From Xenophilus sp. L33 (GTDB taxonomy: Bacteria; Pseudomonadota; Gammaproteobacteria; Burkholderiales; Burkholderiaceae_C): a stretch of DNA of 64,000 nt. Location of the stretch: NCBI RefSeq assembly GCF_009765735.1, contig NZ_LMUW01000024.1, positions 50,620 to 114,619 on the forward strand. Reading direction: 5' to 3'. Below the pieces are notes generated by a model, which did no database searches, was not told where the DNA came from, and saw only the letters and a list, made by a program, of their open reading frames with translations. Numbering within the stretch: position 1 is the first letter of the stretch; each line of letters begins with the position of its first letter. Shown here one piece after another: positions 1-8,357 of the stretch. Position numbers and translations under genes: made by a program.

Positions 1-258
1 GCCAAGCAGGCGGTGATGAAGGCCGGGCAATACGCCTACCGTGACCGCCGCACCAAGAAGCGCGTGTTCCGTCAATTGTGGATCGCGCGTATCAACGCCG
101 CCTCGCGTGAACTGGGCCTGACCTACAGCCAGTTCGCCAACGGCATCCGCAAGGCGGGCATCGAGATCGACCGCAAGATGCTGGCCGACATCGCCGTGCA
201 CGACAAGGCCGCTTTTGCCGGCATCGTGGAGCAGGTCAAGGCCAAGCTGGCTGCTTGA
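1..258 (+). CDS. rplT: 50S ribosomal protein L20 (C-terminal part)
   Basis: The window opens inside this gene in frame 1, so the N-terminal third is missing and 85 codons plus stop remain. The visible residues contain the L20 signature around [20 protein letters not shown], followed by the helical C-terminal domain that binds 23S rRNA. L20 is needed for early assembly of the large subunit and, in many bacteria, represses its own operon (infC-rpmI-rplT). Those upstream genes would lie before the window. The position directly ahead of pheST is the classic order. Identification is secure; only the start is unseen. Confidence 0.96.
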
Positions 259-322
259 TCCCGCACAGCAGATCGCCGGTCTTCGGGCCGCGGTCTGCGC
301 CCACATCGAGGGCTGGCGCTTG

Positions 323-343
323 AAAGGGCTCCAGCCCTTTTTT
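323..343 (+). terminator. Hairpin with T-run between rplT and pheS
   Basis: AAAGGGC and GCCCTTT form a perfect stem around a TCCA loop and run straight into further T residues. It lies 65 bases after the rplT stop and 41 bases before pheS, so it may end the ribosomal operon or act as an attenuator for pheST. I see no phenylalanine-rich leader peptide in the gap, so classic pheST attenuation is not supported. Confidence 0.7.
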
Positions 344-383
344 CATCGCCGCTCTTCCTTTCTCTTCGCGAAGAATCTTTGAC

Positions 384-1460
384 ATGAACGAGTTGGACTC
401 CCTGGTCGAGACCGCACGCACCGCCTTCGCCGCCGCCGCGGCGCCGGCCGACCTCGAGAACGCGAAGGCGCTGTTCTTCGGCAAGGCCGGCCGCATCACC
501 GAGCTGATGAAGGGCATGGCCGCCCTCAGCGTCGACGAGAAGAAGTCGCGCGGCGCCGCGATCAACGTCGCCAAGCAGGCGATCGAAGCCGCGCTCGCGG
601 AGCGCCGCCAGCAGCTGGCCGACGACGAGCTGGCGGTTCAGCTGCGCGCCGAGGCGCTGGACGTCAGCCTGCCGGGTCGGCGCCGCGTCGAGGGCGGCCT
701 GCATCCGGTGAGCCGCACCATGGAGCGGATCGAGGCGATCTTCTCCAGCATGGGCTTCGACGTCGCCGACGGCCCCGAGGTCGAGAGCGACTGGCACAGC
801 TTCACCTCGCTCAACAACCCGCCGAACCATCCGGCGCGTTCGATGCAGGACACCTTCTACGTCGACATCGACGGCGAGGACGGCGTGCCCTACAACCTGC
901 GTCCGCACACCAGCCCGATGCAGGTGCGCTACGCCCATCAGCACATCAAGAAATACGCGGCGCAGTTCGAGGCCGCGGCGGCCGACAGCACGGGCAGCGT
1001 GAAGGCGCCCGAGATCCGTGTGATCGCGCCGGGCCGCACCTACCGGGTCGACAGCGACGCCACGCATTCGCCGATGTTCCACCAGTGCGAAGGCCTGTGG
1101 CTCGGCGAGAACGTGAGCTTCAAGGACCTGAAGGTGGTCTTCACCGACTTTTGCCGCACCTTCTTCGAGAGCGACGACCTGGTGCTGCGCTTCCGGCCCA
1201 GCTTCTTCCCGTTCACCGAGCCGAGCGCCGAGATCGACATCCAGTTCCAGAGCGGCCCGCTGGCCGGCCGCTGGCTCGAGGTCGCGGGCTCCGGACAGGT
1301 GCATCCGAACGTGGTGCGCAACATGGGGCTCGACCCCGAGCGCTACATCGGCTTCGCCTTCGGCATGGGCCCGGACCGCCTGACGATGCTGCGCTACGGG
1401 GTCAACGACCTGCGCCTCTTCTTCGACGGCGACCTGCGCTTCCTGAGTCAATTCCAATAA
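384..1460 (+). CDS. pheS: Phenylalanine--tRNA ligase alpha subunit
   Basis: This is the catalytic subunit of the heterotetrameric PheRS, which charges tRNA-Phe in the cytoplasm. At 358 residues it is slightly longer than the E. coli subunit. A charged N-terminal helical arm of about 90 residues, which contacts tRNA, precedes the class II core. Visible class II motifs are [18 protein letters not shown] near residue 215, [12 protein letters not shown] near 269 and the motif 3 region [14 protein letters not shown] near 322. The ATG at 384 is the first plausible start. Only a weak purine stretch (GCGAAGAA) lies upstream. The gene is followed after 19 bases by pheT, as expected for a stoichiometric pair. 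Confidence 0.97.
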   Translation: MNELDSLVETARTAFAAAAAPADLENAKALFFGKAGRITELMKGMAALSVDEKKSRGAAINVAKQAIEAALAERRQQLADDELAVQLRAEALDVSLPGRRRVEGGLHPVSRTMERIEAIFSSMGFDVADGPEVESDWHSFTSLNNPPNHPARSMQDTFYVDIDGEDGVPYNLRPHTSPMQVRYAHQHIKKYAAQFEAAAADSTGSVKAPEIRVIAPGRTYRVDSDATHSPMFHQCEGLWLGENVSFKDLKVVFTDFCRTFFESDDLVLRFRPSFFPFTEPSAEIDIQFQSGPLAGRWLEVAGSGQVHPNVVRNMGLDPERYIGFAFGMGPDRLTMLRYGVNDLRLFFDGDLRFLSQFQ

Positions 1461-1479
1461 CAAGATCGAGAACGACGAG

Positions 1480-3918
1480 ATGCAATTCCCCGAGTCCTGG
1501 TTGCGCGAATTCTGCAACCCGCCGCTCAGCAGCGAAGCCCTGGCCGAGACGCTCACGATGGGCGGCTTCGAGGTCGAGGAGCGCCGTCCGGCGGCGCCGC
1601 CTTTCTCCAAGGTCGTGGTCGGCGCGATCGTCGAGGCGGCGCAGCATCCGAACGCCGATCGCCTGCGCGTCTGCCAGGTCGATGCCGGGCAGGGCGCGCT
1701 CCTGAACATCGTCTGCGGCGCGCCGAACGCGCGGGTCGGCATCAAGGTGCCGCTGGCGCTGGTCGGTGCCGAATTGCCGCCGGGCGAGGACGGCAAGCCC
1801 TTCCAGATCAAGCTCGGCAAGCTGCGCGGCGTCGAGAGCCAGGGCATGCTCTGCTCGGCGCGCGAACTGCAGCTGAGCGACGACCACGGCGGCCTGCTCG
1901 AACTGGCGGCCGACGCGCCGATCGGCGCCGACGTGCGCGACGTGCTCAAGCTCGACGACTGGCTGCTCACGCTCAAGCTCACGCCCAACCTGGCGCACGG
2001 GCTGAGCGTCTACGGCGTCGCGCGCGAACTGGCCGCGCTCACCGGTGCGCCCTTGAAGACGCCGGGGATCCCGAAGGTGGCCGCCGCGGTGACCGGCAAG
2101 CTGCCGGTGAAGGTCGAGGCGCCCGAGCTGTGCGGCCGCTTCTCCGGCCGCGTGCTGCGCGGCGTCGACACCCAGGTCGCGACGCCGGCCTGGATGGTCG
2201 ATCGGCTGGCGCGCTGCGGTCAGCGCAGCGTCACGGCGCTGGTCGACATCTCGAACTACGTGATGTTCGAGTATGGCCAGCCTTCGCACATCTTCGACCT
2301 CGACAAGATCCACGGCGGCCTCACGGTGCGCTGGGGCCGGCCGGGCGAAGCGCTCAAGCTGCTGAACGGCAACACGGTGACCGTCGACGCGAAGGTCGGC
2401 GTGATCGCGGACGACCGCGAGGTCGAGTCGCTGGCCGGCATCATGGGCGGCGACGCGACCGCGGTCTCGGACGACACGCGCAACATCTACGTCGAGGCCG
2501 CCTTCTGGTGGCCCGAGAGCATCCAGGGTCGCTCGCGGCGCTTCAACTTCTCCACCGATGCCGGCCATCGCTTCGAGCGCGGCGTGGACCCGAGCCGCAC
2601 CGTCGAGATCATCGAGCGCATCACGCAGCTGGTGATCGACATCTGCGGCGGCGAGGCCGGCGCGATCGACGACCAGACGCTGTCGCTGCCGGCGCAAAAG
2701 CCGGTCACCCTGCGCGTGGCGCGCGCCGCGCGGGTCATCGGCATGCCGCTCACGCAGGCGCAATGCGCCGACGCGCTGCGCCGGCTGGGCTTTCCGCTGG
2801 TCGAGGGCGAGGGCACCTTGACCGTGACGCCGCCGCCGCATCGCTTCGACCTCCTGATCGAGGAAGACCTGATCGAGGAGATCGCGCGTCTGGTCGGCTA
2901 CAACCACCTGCCGACCACGCCGCCGCTGGCGCCGATCACCGCGCGCATGCGGCCGGAGGCCTCGCGCAGCCGCTTCGCCGTGGCGCGCCGGCTCGCGGCG
3001 CTGGGCTACCAGGAGACGATCAACTTCAGCTTCGTCGAGGCCGACTGGGAGCGCCAGCTCGCCGGCAACGCCGACCCGGTGAAGCTCCTGAACCCGATCG
3101 CCAGCCAGATGAGCGTGATGCGCTCCTCGCTCGTCGGCTCGCTGCTGCAGGTGCTGAAGTTCAACCTCGACCGCAAGGCCGCGCGGGTGCGGGTGTTCGA
3201 GATCGGCCGCGTCTTCATGCGCGACGCCACGGTCGCCACCACCGACCACACGGTCAAGGGCATCCACCAGCCGATGCGCGTCGCCGGCCTGGCCTTCGGC
3301 GACGCCCAGAAGTCGCGCTGGCAGGGCAAGGGCGAGCGGGTCGACTTCTTCGACCTGAAGGGCGACGTCGAGGCGCTGCTGGCGCCGCTGGTGCTGAGCT
3401 TCGAGGCGACCGAGCATCCCGCGCTCCATCCGGGCCGCGCCGCGCGCGTGCGTCTGGACGGCCGCGACATCGGCGTCATCGGCGAACTGCATCCGCGCTG
3501 GCGCCAGCAATGGGACTTCGCGCAGGCGCCGCTGCTGTTCGAACTCGACCTCGACGCGGTCATGGCGCGGCCGGTGCCGCTGGCGCAGCCGGTGCCGCGC
3601 CAGCAGCCGGTCGAGCGAGATCTCGCGCTGGTGGTGGCCGAGGCGGTGACGCACGACGCGCTCATGAACGCGATCCACGAAGCCTCGGATCCGGCCCTGT
3701 TGCGCGAGGCGACGCTGTTCGACATCTACCGACCGTTGGTTTCGCGCGACGGCGCGGCGCCGAGCGGCGGCGGACTGGCGGTCGGCGAGAAGAGCATGGC
3801 CGTGCGGCTGAGCTTCAACGGCGACAATGCGACGCTGACCGACGAGCAGGTGGAAGCGGCCGTCCGCACCCTGATCGACCGACTCGGCGCCCGGCTCGGC
3901 GCCCGCCTGCGGGTATGA
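1480..3918 (+). CDS. pheT: Phenylalanine--tRNA ligase beta subunit
   Basis: Partner of PheS; it carries tRNA recognition and editing of misacylated Tyr-tRNA-Phe. At 812 residues it is a normal bacterial length. Seen in order: an N-terminal EMAP/OB tRNA-binding domain (VVVGAIVEAAQHPNADRL near 46), the B3/4 editing domain in the middle, the B5 domain, and a C-terminal anticodon-binding FDX-ACB domain beginning near QQPVERDLALVV. The stop overlaps the ATG of ihfA in an ATGA arrangement, so IHF alpha synthesis is probably translationally coupled to pheT. This order is conserved in many proteobacteria. Confidence 0.97.
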   Translation: MQFPESWLREFCNPPLSSEALAETLTMGGFEVEERRPAAPPFSKVVVGAIVEAAQHPNADRLRVCQVDAGQGALLNIVCGAPNARVGIKVPLALVGAELPPGEDGKPFQIKLGKLRGVESQGMLCSARELQLSDDHGGLLELAADAPIGADVRDVLKLDDWLLTLKLTPNLAHGLSVYGVARELAALTGAPLKTPGIPKVAAAVTGKLPVKVEAPELCGRFSGRVLRGVDTQVATPAWMVDRLARCGQRSVTALVDISNYVMFEYGQPSHIFDLDKIHGGLTVRWGRPGEALKLLNGNTVTVDAKVGVIADDREVESLAGIMGGDATAVSDDTRNIYVEAAFWWPESIQGRSRRFNFSTDAGHRFERGVDPSRTVEIIERITQLVIDICGGEAGAIDDQTLSLPAQKPVTLRVARAARVIGMPLTQAQCADALRRLGFPLVEGEGTLTVTPPPHRFDLLIEEDLIEEIARLVGYNHLPTTPPLAPITARMRPEASRSRFAVARRLAALGYQETINFSFVEADWERQLAGNADPVKLLNPIASQMSVMRSSLVGSLLQVLKFNLDRKAARVRVFEIGRVFMRDATVATTDHTVKGIHQPMRVAGLAFGDAQKSRWQGKGERVDFFDLKGDVEALLAPLVLSFEATEHPALHPGRAARVRLDGRDIGVIGELHPRWRQQWDFAQAPLLFELDLDAVMARPVPLAQPVPRQQPVERDLALVVAEAVTHDALMNAIHEASDPALLREATLFDIYRPLVSRDGAAPSGGGLAVGEKSMAVRLSFNGDNATLTDEQVEAAVRTLIDRLGARLGARLRV

Positions 3919-4289
3919 CAGACACCATGGAATTCACGCTCGAAGCCCTCGACACGCCGGCGCTGACCAAGGCGCACCTGGCCGACCTGCTGTTCGAGCA
4001 GATCGGCCTGAACAAGCGCGAGTCGAAGGACATGGTCGAGGCCTTCTTCGACCTGATCGCCAACAGCCTGATCGAGGGCACGGACGTCAAGATCTCGGGC
4101 TTCGGCAACTTCCAGATCCGGGTCAAGGCGCCGCGGCCGGGCCGCAATCCGCGCACCGGCGAGGCGATCCCGATCGGCGAGCGGCGGGTCGCGACCTTCC
4201 ACGCCAGCGCCAAGCTGAAGGAACAGATCCACGGCGCGATCAGCGCCGAGGGACCCCAAGAGGTCGAATGGAGCGTGGGCGCCGAATAA
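3915..4289 (+). CDS. ihfA: Integration host factor subunit alpha
   Basis: DNA-bending nucleoid protein that pairs with IHF beta. The predicted 124 residues include about 15-20 extra at the N-terminus compared with E. coli IhfA, before the typical TKAHLADLLFEQIGLNKRES start. The beta-arm motif KISGFGNFQIR and the DNA-intercalating loop RPGRNPRTGE are both present, ending in a longer acidic tail. The ATG at 3915 overlaps the pheT stop by four bases. An internal ATG at 3927 is an alternative start. The family assignment is firm; the alpha rather than beta call rests on the pheT linkage and on sequence similarity. Confidence 0.95.
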   Translation: MTDTMEFTLEALDTPALTKAHLADLLFEQIGLNKRESKDMVEAFFDLIANSLIEGTDVKISGFGNFQIRVKAPRPGRNPRTGEAIPIGERRVATFHASAKLKEQIHGAISAEGPQEVEWSVGAE

Positions 4290-4353
4290 CGCTTGGTGGC
4301 CTGGCGATGCGTGGAGTAACCTATGAGGTTTCGCGCGCACCATCTTGATTTCA

Positions 4354-4827
4354 ATGGAGAAAACACTCCCGCCGATTCCCGTCAAACGCTACTTCACGAT
4401 CGGTGAGGTGGGCGAGCTGTGCGGCGTCAAGCCGCACGTGCTGCGCTACTGGGAGCAGGAATTCACGCAGCTTCGCCCGATGAAGCGGCGCGGCAACCGG
4501 CGTTACTACCAGCACCACGAGGTGCTCATGATCCGCCGCATCCGCGACCTGCTCTACGACCAGGGCTTCACCATCAGCGGCGCGCGCAACAAGCTGCAGG
4601 AACTGGTCCAGACCGAGCGCGACCGGCGCAAGGGCGGCGAGGTGCCGCTCGAAGGCATGGAAGCGATCGAGATCGACCAGGAAGAATTCGACGCCGCGCT
4701 GCAGGACGAGGAAGCCGAGAACGAGGGCGAGCCCGCCGAGCCGGTGCGCAGCATCGACCTGTCGCAACTGCTGCACCTGCGGCGTGAACTGACCGAAATT
4801 CGCGAGCTGCTCGGCTCCGGGACCTGA
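4354..4827 (+). CDS. MerR-family transcriptional regulator
   Basis: 157 residues. The N-terminal winged helix is typical of MerR: YFTIGEVGELCGVKPHVLRYWEQEF followed by a wing with KRRGNRRYYQ. It is joined to a helical dimerisation region and a very acidic segment near residue 110. There are no conserved metal-binding cysteines in the C-terminal half, so it is not a metal sensor of the MerR/CueR kind. It matches the regulator regularly found between ihfA and tRNA-Pro in beta- and gammaproteobacteria; its ligand is unknown. I chose the ATG at 4354 over an in-frame TTG at 4345; neither has a good Shine-Dalgarno sequence. Confidence 0.9.
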   Translation: MEKTLPPIPVKRYFTIGEVGELCGVKPHVLRYWEQEFTQLRPMKRRGNRRYYQHHEVLMIRRIRDLLYDQGFTISGARNKLQELVQTERDRRKGGEVPLEGMEAIEIDQEEFDAALQDEEAENEGEPAEPVRSIDLSQLLHLRRELTEIRELLGSGT

Positions 4828-4838
4828 TCCGGCGACGC

Positions 4839-4844
4839 TATAAT
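4839..4844 (+). promoter_or_regulatory. -10 element of the tRNA-Pro promoter
   Basis: A perfect TATAAT ends 9 bases before the mature tRNA 5' end, so transcription would begin almost at the tRNA. The matching -35 region near 4816 (TCCGGG) is poor. The element lies just after the merR stop. Confidence 0.65.
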
Positions 4845-4853
4845 CGAAAGCTT

Positions 4854-4930
4854 CGGTGTGTGGCGCAGCCTGGTAGCGCACTTGCATGGGGTGCAAGGGG
4901 TCGAAGGTTCGAATCCTTTCACACCGACCA
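4854..4930 (+). tRNA. tRNA-Pro (anticodon GGG)
   Basis: A 77-nucleotide cloverleaf with encoded CCA. The acceptor stem CGGTGTG pairs with CACACCG, and the anticodon stem CTTGC/GCAAG holds loop ATGGGGT with anticodon GGG. The T arm reads AAGGTTCGAATCCTT. It reads CCC (and CCU) proline codons, which suits this GC-rich genome. It has its own consensus -10 upstream and an intrinsic terminator downstream, so it is probably a single-gene unit. Confidence 0.97.
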
Positions 4931-4968
4931 AACGGACAAATTGAGAGCCAGACAGACAGACAAATGGC

Positions 4969-5005
4969 AAAAGGCCGCTGACGACAAATCGCCAGCGGCC
5001 TTTTT
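4969..5005 (+). terminator. Intrinsic terminator after tRNA-Pro
   Basis: AAAGGCCGCTG pairs with CAGCGGCCTTT across a 12-base loop and is followed by more T residues. The complementary A-run at its left side means it could also stop the minus-strand small gene that ends at 5027. Confidence 0.9.
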
Positions 5006-5026
5006 GCTTTCCGCCTGCTTCGCGGC

Positions 5027-5119
5027 TCAGTGTTGCTGAGCGCGCTCGAAGCGGATCGCCGCCACCCCGATCACCAGGGCGGGCAGCAGCGCAGCCAGAG
5101 AAATAACCGTCGTAAACAT
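5027..5119 (-). CDS. 30-residue single-span membrane protein
   Basis: A very short gene starting at the ATG at 5119. The peptide begins MFTTVISLAALLPALVIG and ends with the charged tail RFERAQQH, so it is one hydrophobic helix with a basic C-terminus. Support for expression: an AAGG ribosome site 9 bases ahead of the ATG, a TATAAT box 32 bases further up on the same strand, and the tRNA-Pro terminator facing its end. I do not recognise the family. Peptides of this build often attach to and tune larger membrane complexes, but nothing here names a partner. Confidence 0.6.
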   Translation of the reverse strand: MFTTVISLAALLPALVIGVAAIRFERAQQH

Positions 5120-5150
5120 TTTCGAAACCTTGTCTGTCAAAGATGGCGTG

Positions 5151-5167
5151 ATTATAGGGTTTACCCT
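5151..5167 (-). promoter_or_regulatory. Promoter with palindrome ahead of the small membrane gene
   Basis: On the minus strand TATAAT occupies 5151-5156. A perfect inverted repeat AGGGT-TT-ACCCT (5156-5167) sits in the -10/-35 spacer, a position where a repressor would block polymerase. The -35 (CAGCGT) is weak. Confidence 0.45.
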
Positions 5168-5225
5168 TAAAAGACGCTGAAGCCCGGATTTAGACTCGAA
5201 GCTCCACGCACACCGACCACACCCC

Positions 5226-5663
5226 ATGACCGCCTCGACGAAACCCGCGATGCCTCCGTTCCACCTCGCCTTTCCGGTCCACGACCTGTCGGCAGCGCGG
5301 GCCTTCTACGGCGACTTGCTGGGCTGCCCGGAAGGGCGCAGTTCGCCGGACTGGGTGGACTTCAATTTCTACGGACATCAGATCGTGGCGCATCTCGCGC
5401 CCGACGAATGCGGCCACCGCAGCGCCAGTCCGGTCGACGGCCACGACGTGCCGGTGCGGCATTTCGGCGCGGTGCTGTCGATCCCGGAATGGGAAGCTCT
5501 GGCCGAGAAGCTCAAGGCGGCCGGCACTGCCTTCGTGATCGAGCCCTACACCCGATTCAAGGGCGAAGTCGGCGAGCAGTCGACGATGTTCTTCCTCGAT
5601 CCGTCGGGCAACGCGGTGGAACTGAAGGCCTTCGCGGACATGGATTCGCTCTTCGCCAAGTAG
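5226..5663 (+). CDS. VOC (glyoxalase/dioxygenase fold) family protein
   Basis: 145 residues with the paired beta-alpha-beta-beta-beta modules of the vicinal oxygen chelate superfamily. It starts with [21 protein letters not shown] and ends with [15 protein letters not shown]. Candidate metal ligands are the first-module His in FHLAFPV, His in VRHFGAVLS and the Glu in AVELKAF, the usual His/His/Glu set. Members include glyoxalase I and ring-cleaving dioxygenases, and the substrate cannot be told from sequence. There is no Shine-Dalgarno ahead of the ATG. Its stop codon directly abuts the stop codon of the convergent DUF5996 gene, with no spacer. Confidence 0.85.
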   Translation: MTASTKPAMPPFHLAFPVHDLSAARAFYGDLLGCPEGRSSPDWVDFNFYGHQIVAHLAPDECGHRSASPVDGHDVPVRHFGAVLSIPEWEALAEKLKAAGTAFVIEPYTRFKGEVGEQSTMFFLDPSGNAVELKAFADMDSLFAK

Positions 5664-6626
5664 TCACCTCGGCGCGCCCGGCCGACCCAGCGCGCATTCG
5701 AGCGCCTGCCGGTCCCAGGCGCCGGCGTCCGCGGCCGCGCCGTAACTCGCAGCCAGGAAGGCCTGCAGCAGCGCATCGGGATCGGCCGCCTGCCGCACGG
5801 TGTCGTAGGGCAGCAGGTATTCGCCCATGGCCGGGTCGAAGGCCGCGCCGGGCGGCATCGTCGCGTCGCGGAAGCCCGGCGGCTCCGGGTAGGCGTAGGC
5901 ATAGAAGGCGGCTTGCGGATAGGCATCGTTGCCGGGCCAGAAGCCGGCGCTGCTGACCTCGTGCGAATAGGCGTCGCGCGTGACCCGGTCGGGCAGGCCG
6001 GGCGCGCCCGGATGCGGCGGCGCACGCCGGCCCGAGAAGCGCGTGACCGCCAGGTCGAAGCTGCCCCAGAAGAAGTGCACCGGGCTGACCTTGCCGACGA
6101 AGCCGGTGCGAAACAACTTGAACGCCCGGTCGGCCTGCAGCAGTGCGCGCCAGAAGCGGTGGGCCGCGTCGGGGTCGTAGTCGGCGTGGATGCGGTCTTC
6201 GGCGAAGGGGATCGGATCGGGCACTTCGTTCGGCAGGCCGTGGATCGAGACCTCGATGCCGATCGAAGCGAGCAGTCGAACGATGCGCGCATGGAAGTCG
6301 GCGACGCACTGCGGCTCCAGTTGGAAGGCGGCTTCGTCGCCTCGGCTGCTGCGGCAGGCCAGCCGATGGCCGATGAAGTCGAATTCGATCTCGAAGCTCT
6401 CGGAACCGTCCGGGATCGGCGAGCTGCCGAGGCCGCGCGAGGTCACGTAGAGCGGCACCTGCCAGCCGTGGTTGATCCAGGGTGAGCGCGACAGCCGGAT
6501 CTTGCCGACGATCTGGGTCCACAGTTGCAGCGTCTGCAGGGTGCCTTTCCAGGCCGGGTAGGCGAGCGCGGGCCAGACGTCGGGTGCGGACGCGGACGCG
6601 GATGCGGATGCGGATGCGGCGTTCAT
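5664..6626 (-). CDS. DUF5996 family protein
   Basis: 320 residues. After an alanine/serine repeat at the N-terminus the protein matches the DUF5996 pattern: WPALAYPAWKGTLQTLQLWT, then LSRSPWINHGWQVPLYVTSR and FEIEFDFIGHRL. The family is widespread and uncharacterised, with conserved tryptophans and histidines but no assigned activity. I chose the ATG at 6626 because AGGA lies six bases upstream; using the ATG at 6632 would leave no spacing. It stands alone on the minus strand, convergent with the VOC gene, so its neighbours give no functional clue. Confidence 0.85.
   Translation of the reverse strand: MNAASASASASASAPDVWPALAYPAWKGTLQTLQLWTQIVGKIRLSRSPWINHGWQVPLYVTSRGLGSSPIPDGSESFEIEFDFIGHRLACRSSRGDEAAFQLEPQCVADFHARIVRLLASIGIEVSIHGLPNEVPDPIPFAEDRIHADYDPDAAHRFWRALLQADRAFKLFRTGFVGKVSPVHFFWGSFDLAVTRFSGRRAPPHPGAPGLPDRVTRDAYSHEVSSAGFWPGNDAYPQAAFYAYAYPEPPGFRDATMPPGAAFDPAMGEYLLPYDTVRQAADPDALLQAFLAASYGAAADAGAWDRQALECALGRPGAPR
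6586..6615. repeat. Five tandem 6-bp units (GCGGAY)
   Basis: GCGGAC x2 then GCGGAT x3 lie inside the DUF5996 gene and encode alternating Ser-Ala residues near the N-terminus. Because the unit is two codons long, slippage would change protein length but not frame. Confidence 0.9.
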
Positions 6627-6671
6627 GGTCATTCCTTTCGCAGCACGCATCCTAGACCGCGCAACTCTTCT

Positions 6672-8357
6672 TCAGGCCACAGGCGTGCCGCGCGCCGGCA
6701 TCACGAAGTCCGGATGAAAGGACCGCCGGCTGCCGTCGGCGAATTCGATGGTGATCGCCTCGGCGTCCGATTGCAGCACGCGGCCGCGCCCGTAGCGGCG
6801 CACCCGCACCGCCTGCTGGAGCGAGAAAACCGGTGTCGCGGGTTTCGCCTCGGGCGTGGCGCCGGCCTCGGCCGCGCGTGGCGAGGTCGCGTTGTCGGCC
6901 TGCAGGCGCGCCATCCGCAGGCAGTTGTCGCAGGTCCGGCAGCGCTCGATGTCGGCGGCCTGCTCGAGGTGCGCGAGCAGCACCTGCCAGCGGCAGCGGC
7001 CGCTCTGGGCGTAGGCGACCATGCCTTCGAGCATCGCCTGGTCGTTCTCGCGCTTCTCGCGGTAGCCGGCCAGCAGCGCGGCCAGGGTCGCGGCATCGAC
7101 TGCGGGCCTCAGGAGCGCGATGCGGCCTTCACGGTCCTGTTTCGCGATCCTGTGCTGGCGCAGCAGCGCCAGGCCGACCTGGACCTTGCCGCGCGCCGCT
7201 TCGAGCCGCTCCTGCAGCGTGACCAGGGTCCAGCCGGCGGGTTCCGGCGGGTCGCCCTGCAAGGCGCCGTAGAGCGAATCGAGGTCCTTGTTCGACGGAT
7301 AGCGGCCGGCCAGGAAGAACTGCTGCACCGCCTTGTCCTTCTGCAGGAAGAGCAGGGTGCAGCGGGCCGCTTCGCCGTCGCGGCCGGCGCGGCCGGACTC
7401 CTGGTAGTAGGCGTCGAGACCGGCCGGCATCTGGTAGTGCAGCACGAAGCGGATGTCCGGCTTGTCGATGCCCATGCCGAAGGCGTTGGTCGCGACCATC
7501 ACGCGCTGCTCGCCGCTCATGAAGGCATCCTGCGCCTGCCGCCGCTCGGACGCGCCGCGCTTGCCGTGGTAGAGGCCGGCGGAGACGCCCGCATCGAGCA
7601 GCAACGCGTGCACCTGTTCGGCCGCCTTGACGGTCGCGGTGTAGACGATGCCGCTGCCTTCGGTCTCGTTCACCAGCGTGCGCAGGCGCTCGCGCTTCTC
7701 GTCCTCGGTCGCCAGTTGCTCTGCCGCGTAGTGCAGGTTCGGGCGGAAGGTGCCGGTGTCGACCAGGCCGGCGCGCGGGATGCCGAGCCGGCTCATGATG
7801 TCGGCGGCCACGGCCTCGTTGGCGGTCGCGGTCAAGGCCAGCACGCAGGGCTTGCCCAGCCGCGCGGCGACCGGGCCGATCTCCAGGAAGGCCGGGCGGA
7901 AGTCGTGGCCCCATTGCGAGATGCAATGCGCCTCGTCGACCACCAGCAACGAAGTCGGATGGCCCTGCAGCAGCGCCAGGAAGTCGGGGTCGGCCAGGCG
8001 CTCCGGCGTGACCAGCACGATGCGCGCGGAGCCGTCGGCGACCGCGCGCTCGGCGGCATGCATCTCTTCCGTGTCGACCTGGCTGTTGAGCTGTACCGCG
8101 GCCACGCCCTGCGCGCGCAGCTTCTCGCACTGGTCCTTCATGAGCGCGATCAGCGGCGAGACGACCAGCGTGCGGCCTTCGAGCGACAGCGCCGGCAGCT
8201 GATAGCACAGCGACTTGCCGGCGCCGGTCGGCATGATCGCCAACGTCGAGCGGCCTGCCAGGACCCGCTCGATCACCTCGCTCTGGCCTGGCCTGAGGCT
8301 GCGCAGGCCGAAGACCTCGTGCAGGGTCTGCAGGGCGCGACGCAGCGCAGGCGTCAT
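6672..8357 (-). CDS. recQ: RecQ-family ATP-dependent DNA helicase
   Basis: A 3'-5' superfamily 2 helicase acting in recombination and fork repair. In 561 residues I see Walker A (MPTGAGKSLCYQLPA near 43), the DEAH box VDEAHCISQWGHDF near 137, and motif VI QESGRAGRDG near 320. The RecQ-Ct zinc region follows, with cysteines in CRWQVLL, RCRTCDNC. The C-terminus lacks a typical HRDC domain. Instead it ends in a short beta-rich segment (VRVRRYGRGRVLQSDAEAITIEFADGS), as in the shorter RecQ paralogues. The start overlaps the stop of the upstream acidic-protein gene by ATGA, implying coupled translation. Confidence 0.93.
   Translation of the reverse strand: MTPALRRALQTLHEVFGLRSLRPGQSEVIERVLAGRSTLAIMPTGAGKSLCYQLPALSLEGRTLVVSPLIALMKDQCEKLRAQGVAAVQLNSQVDTEEMHAAERAVADGSARIVLVTPERLADPDFLALLQGHPTSLLVVDEAHCISQWGHDFRPAFLEIGPVAARLGKPCVLALTATANEAVAADIMSRLGIPRAGLVDTGTFRPNLHYAAEQLATEDEKRERLRTLVNETEGSGIVYTATVKAAEQVHALLLDAGVSAGLYHGKRGASERRQAQDAFMSGEQRVMVATNAFGMGIDKPDIRFVLHYQMPAGLDAYYQESGRAGRDGEAARCTLLFLQKDKAVQQFFLAGRYPSNKDLDSLYGALQGDPPEPAGWTLVTLQERLEAARGKVQVGLALLRQHRIAKQDREGRIALLRPAVDAATLAALLAGYREKRENDQAMLEGMVAYAQSGRCRWQVLLAHLEQAADIERCRTCDNCLRMARLQADNATSPRAAEAGATPEAKPATPVFSLQQAVRVRRYGRGRVLQSDAEAITIEFADGSRRSFHPDFVMPARGTPVA

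Noticed and set aside
1402..3678. A 758-codon open frame on the minus strand opposite pheT (and similar long antisense frames elsewhere, such as 43699-45369)
   Set aside because: Composition is Arg/Ala/Asp/Gly/Leu-rich without domains, as expected from reading GC-rich codons in a shadow frame; the plus-strand genes are unmistakable.
4323..4406. A 27-codon frame with GGAG upstream overlapping the merR start, as a possible leader peptide
   Set aside because: It ends inside merR, out of phase with its start, has no regulatory codon pattern and no paired hairpins.
6586..6615. Possible CRISPR-like repeat
   Set aside because: Units are 6 bp in direct tandem without spacers and lie inside a coding frame; no cas genes are present.
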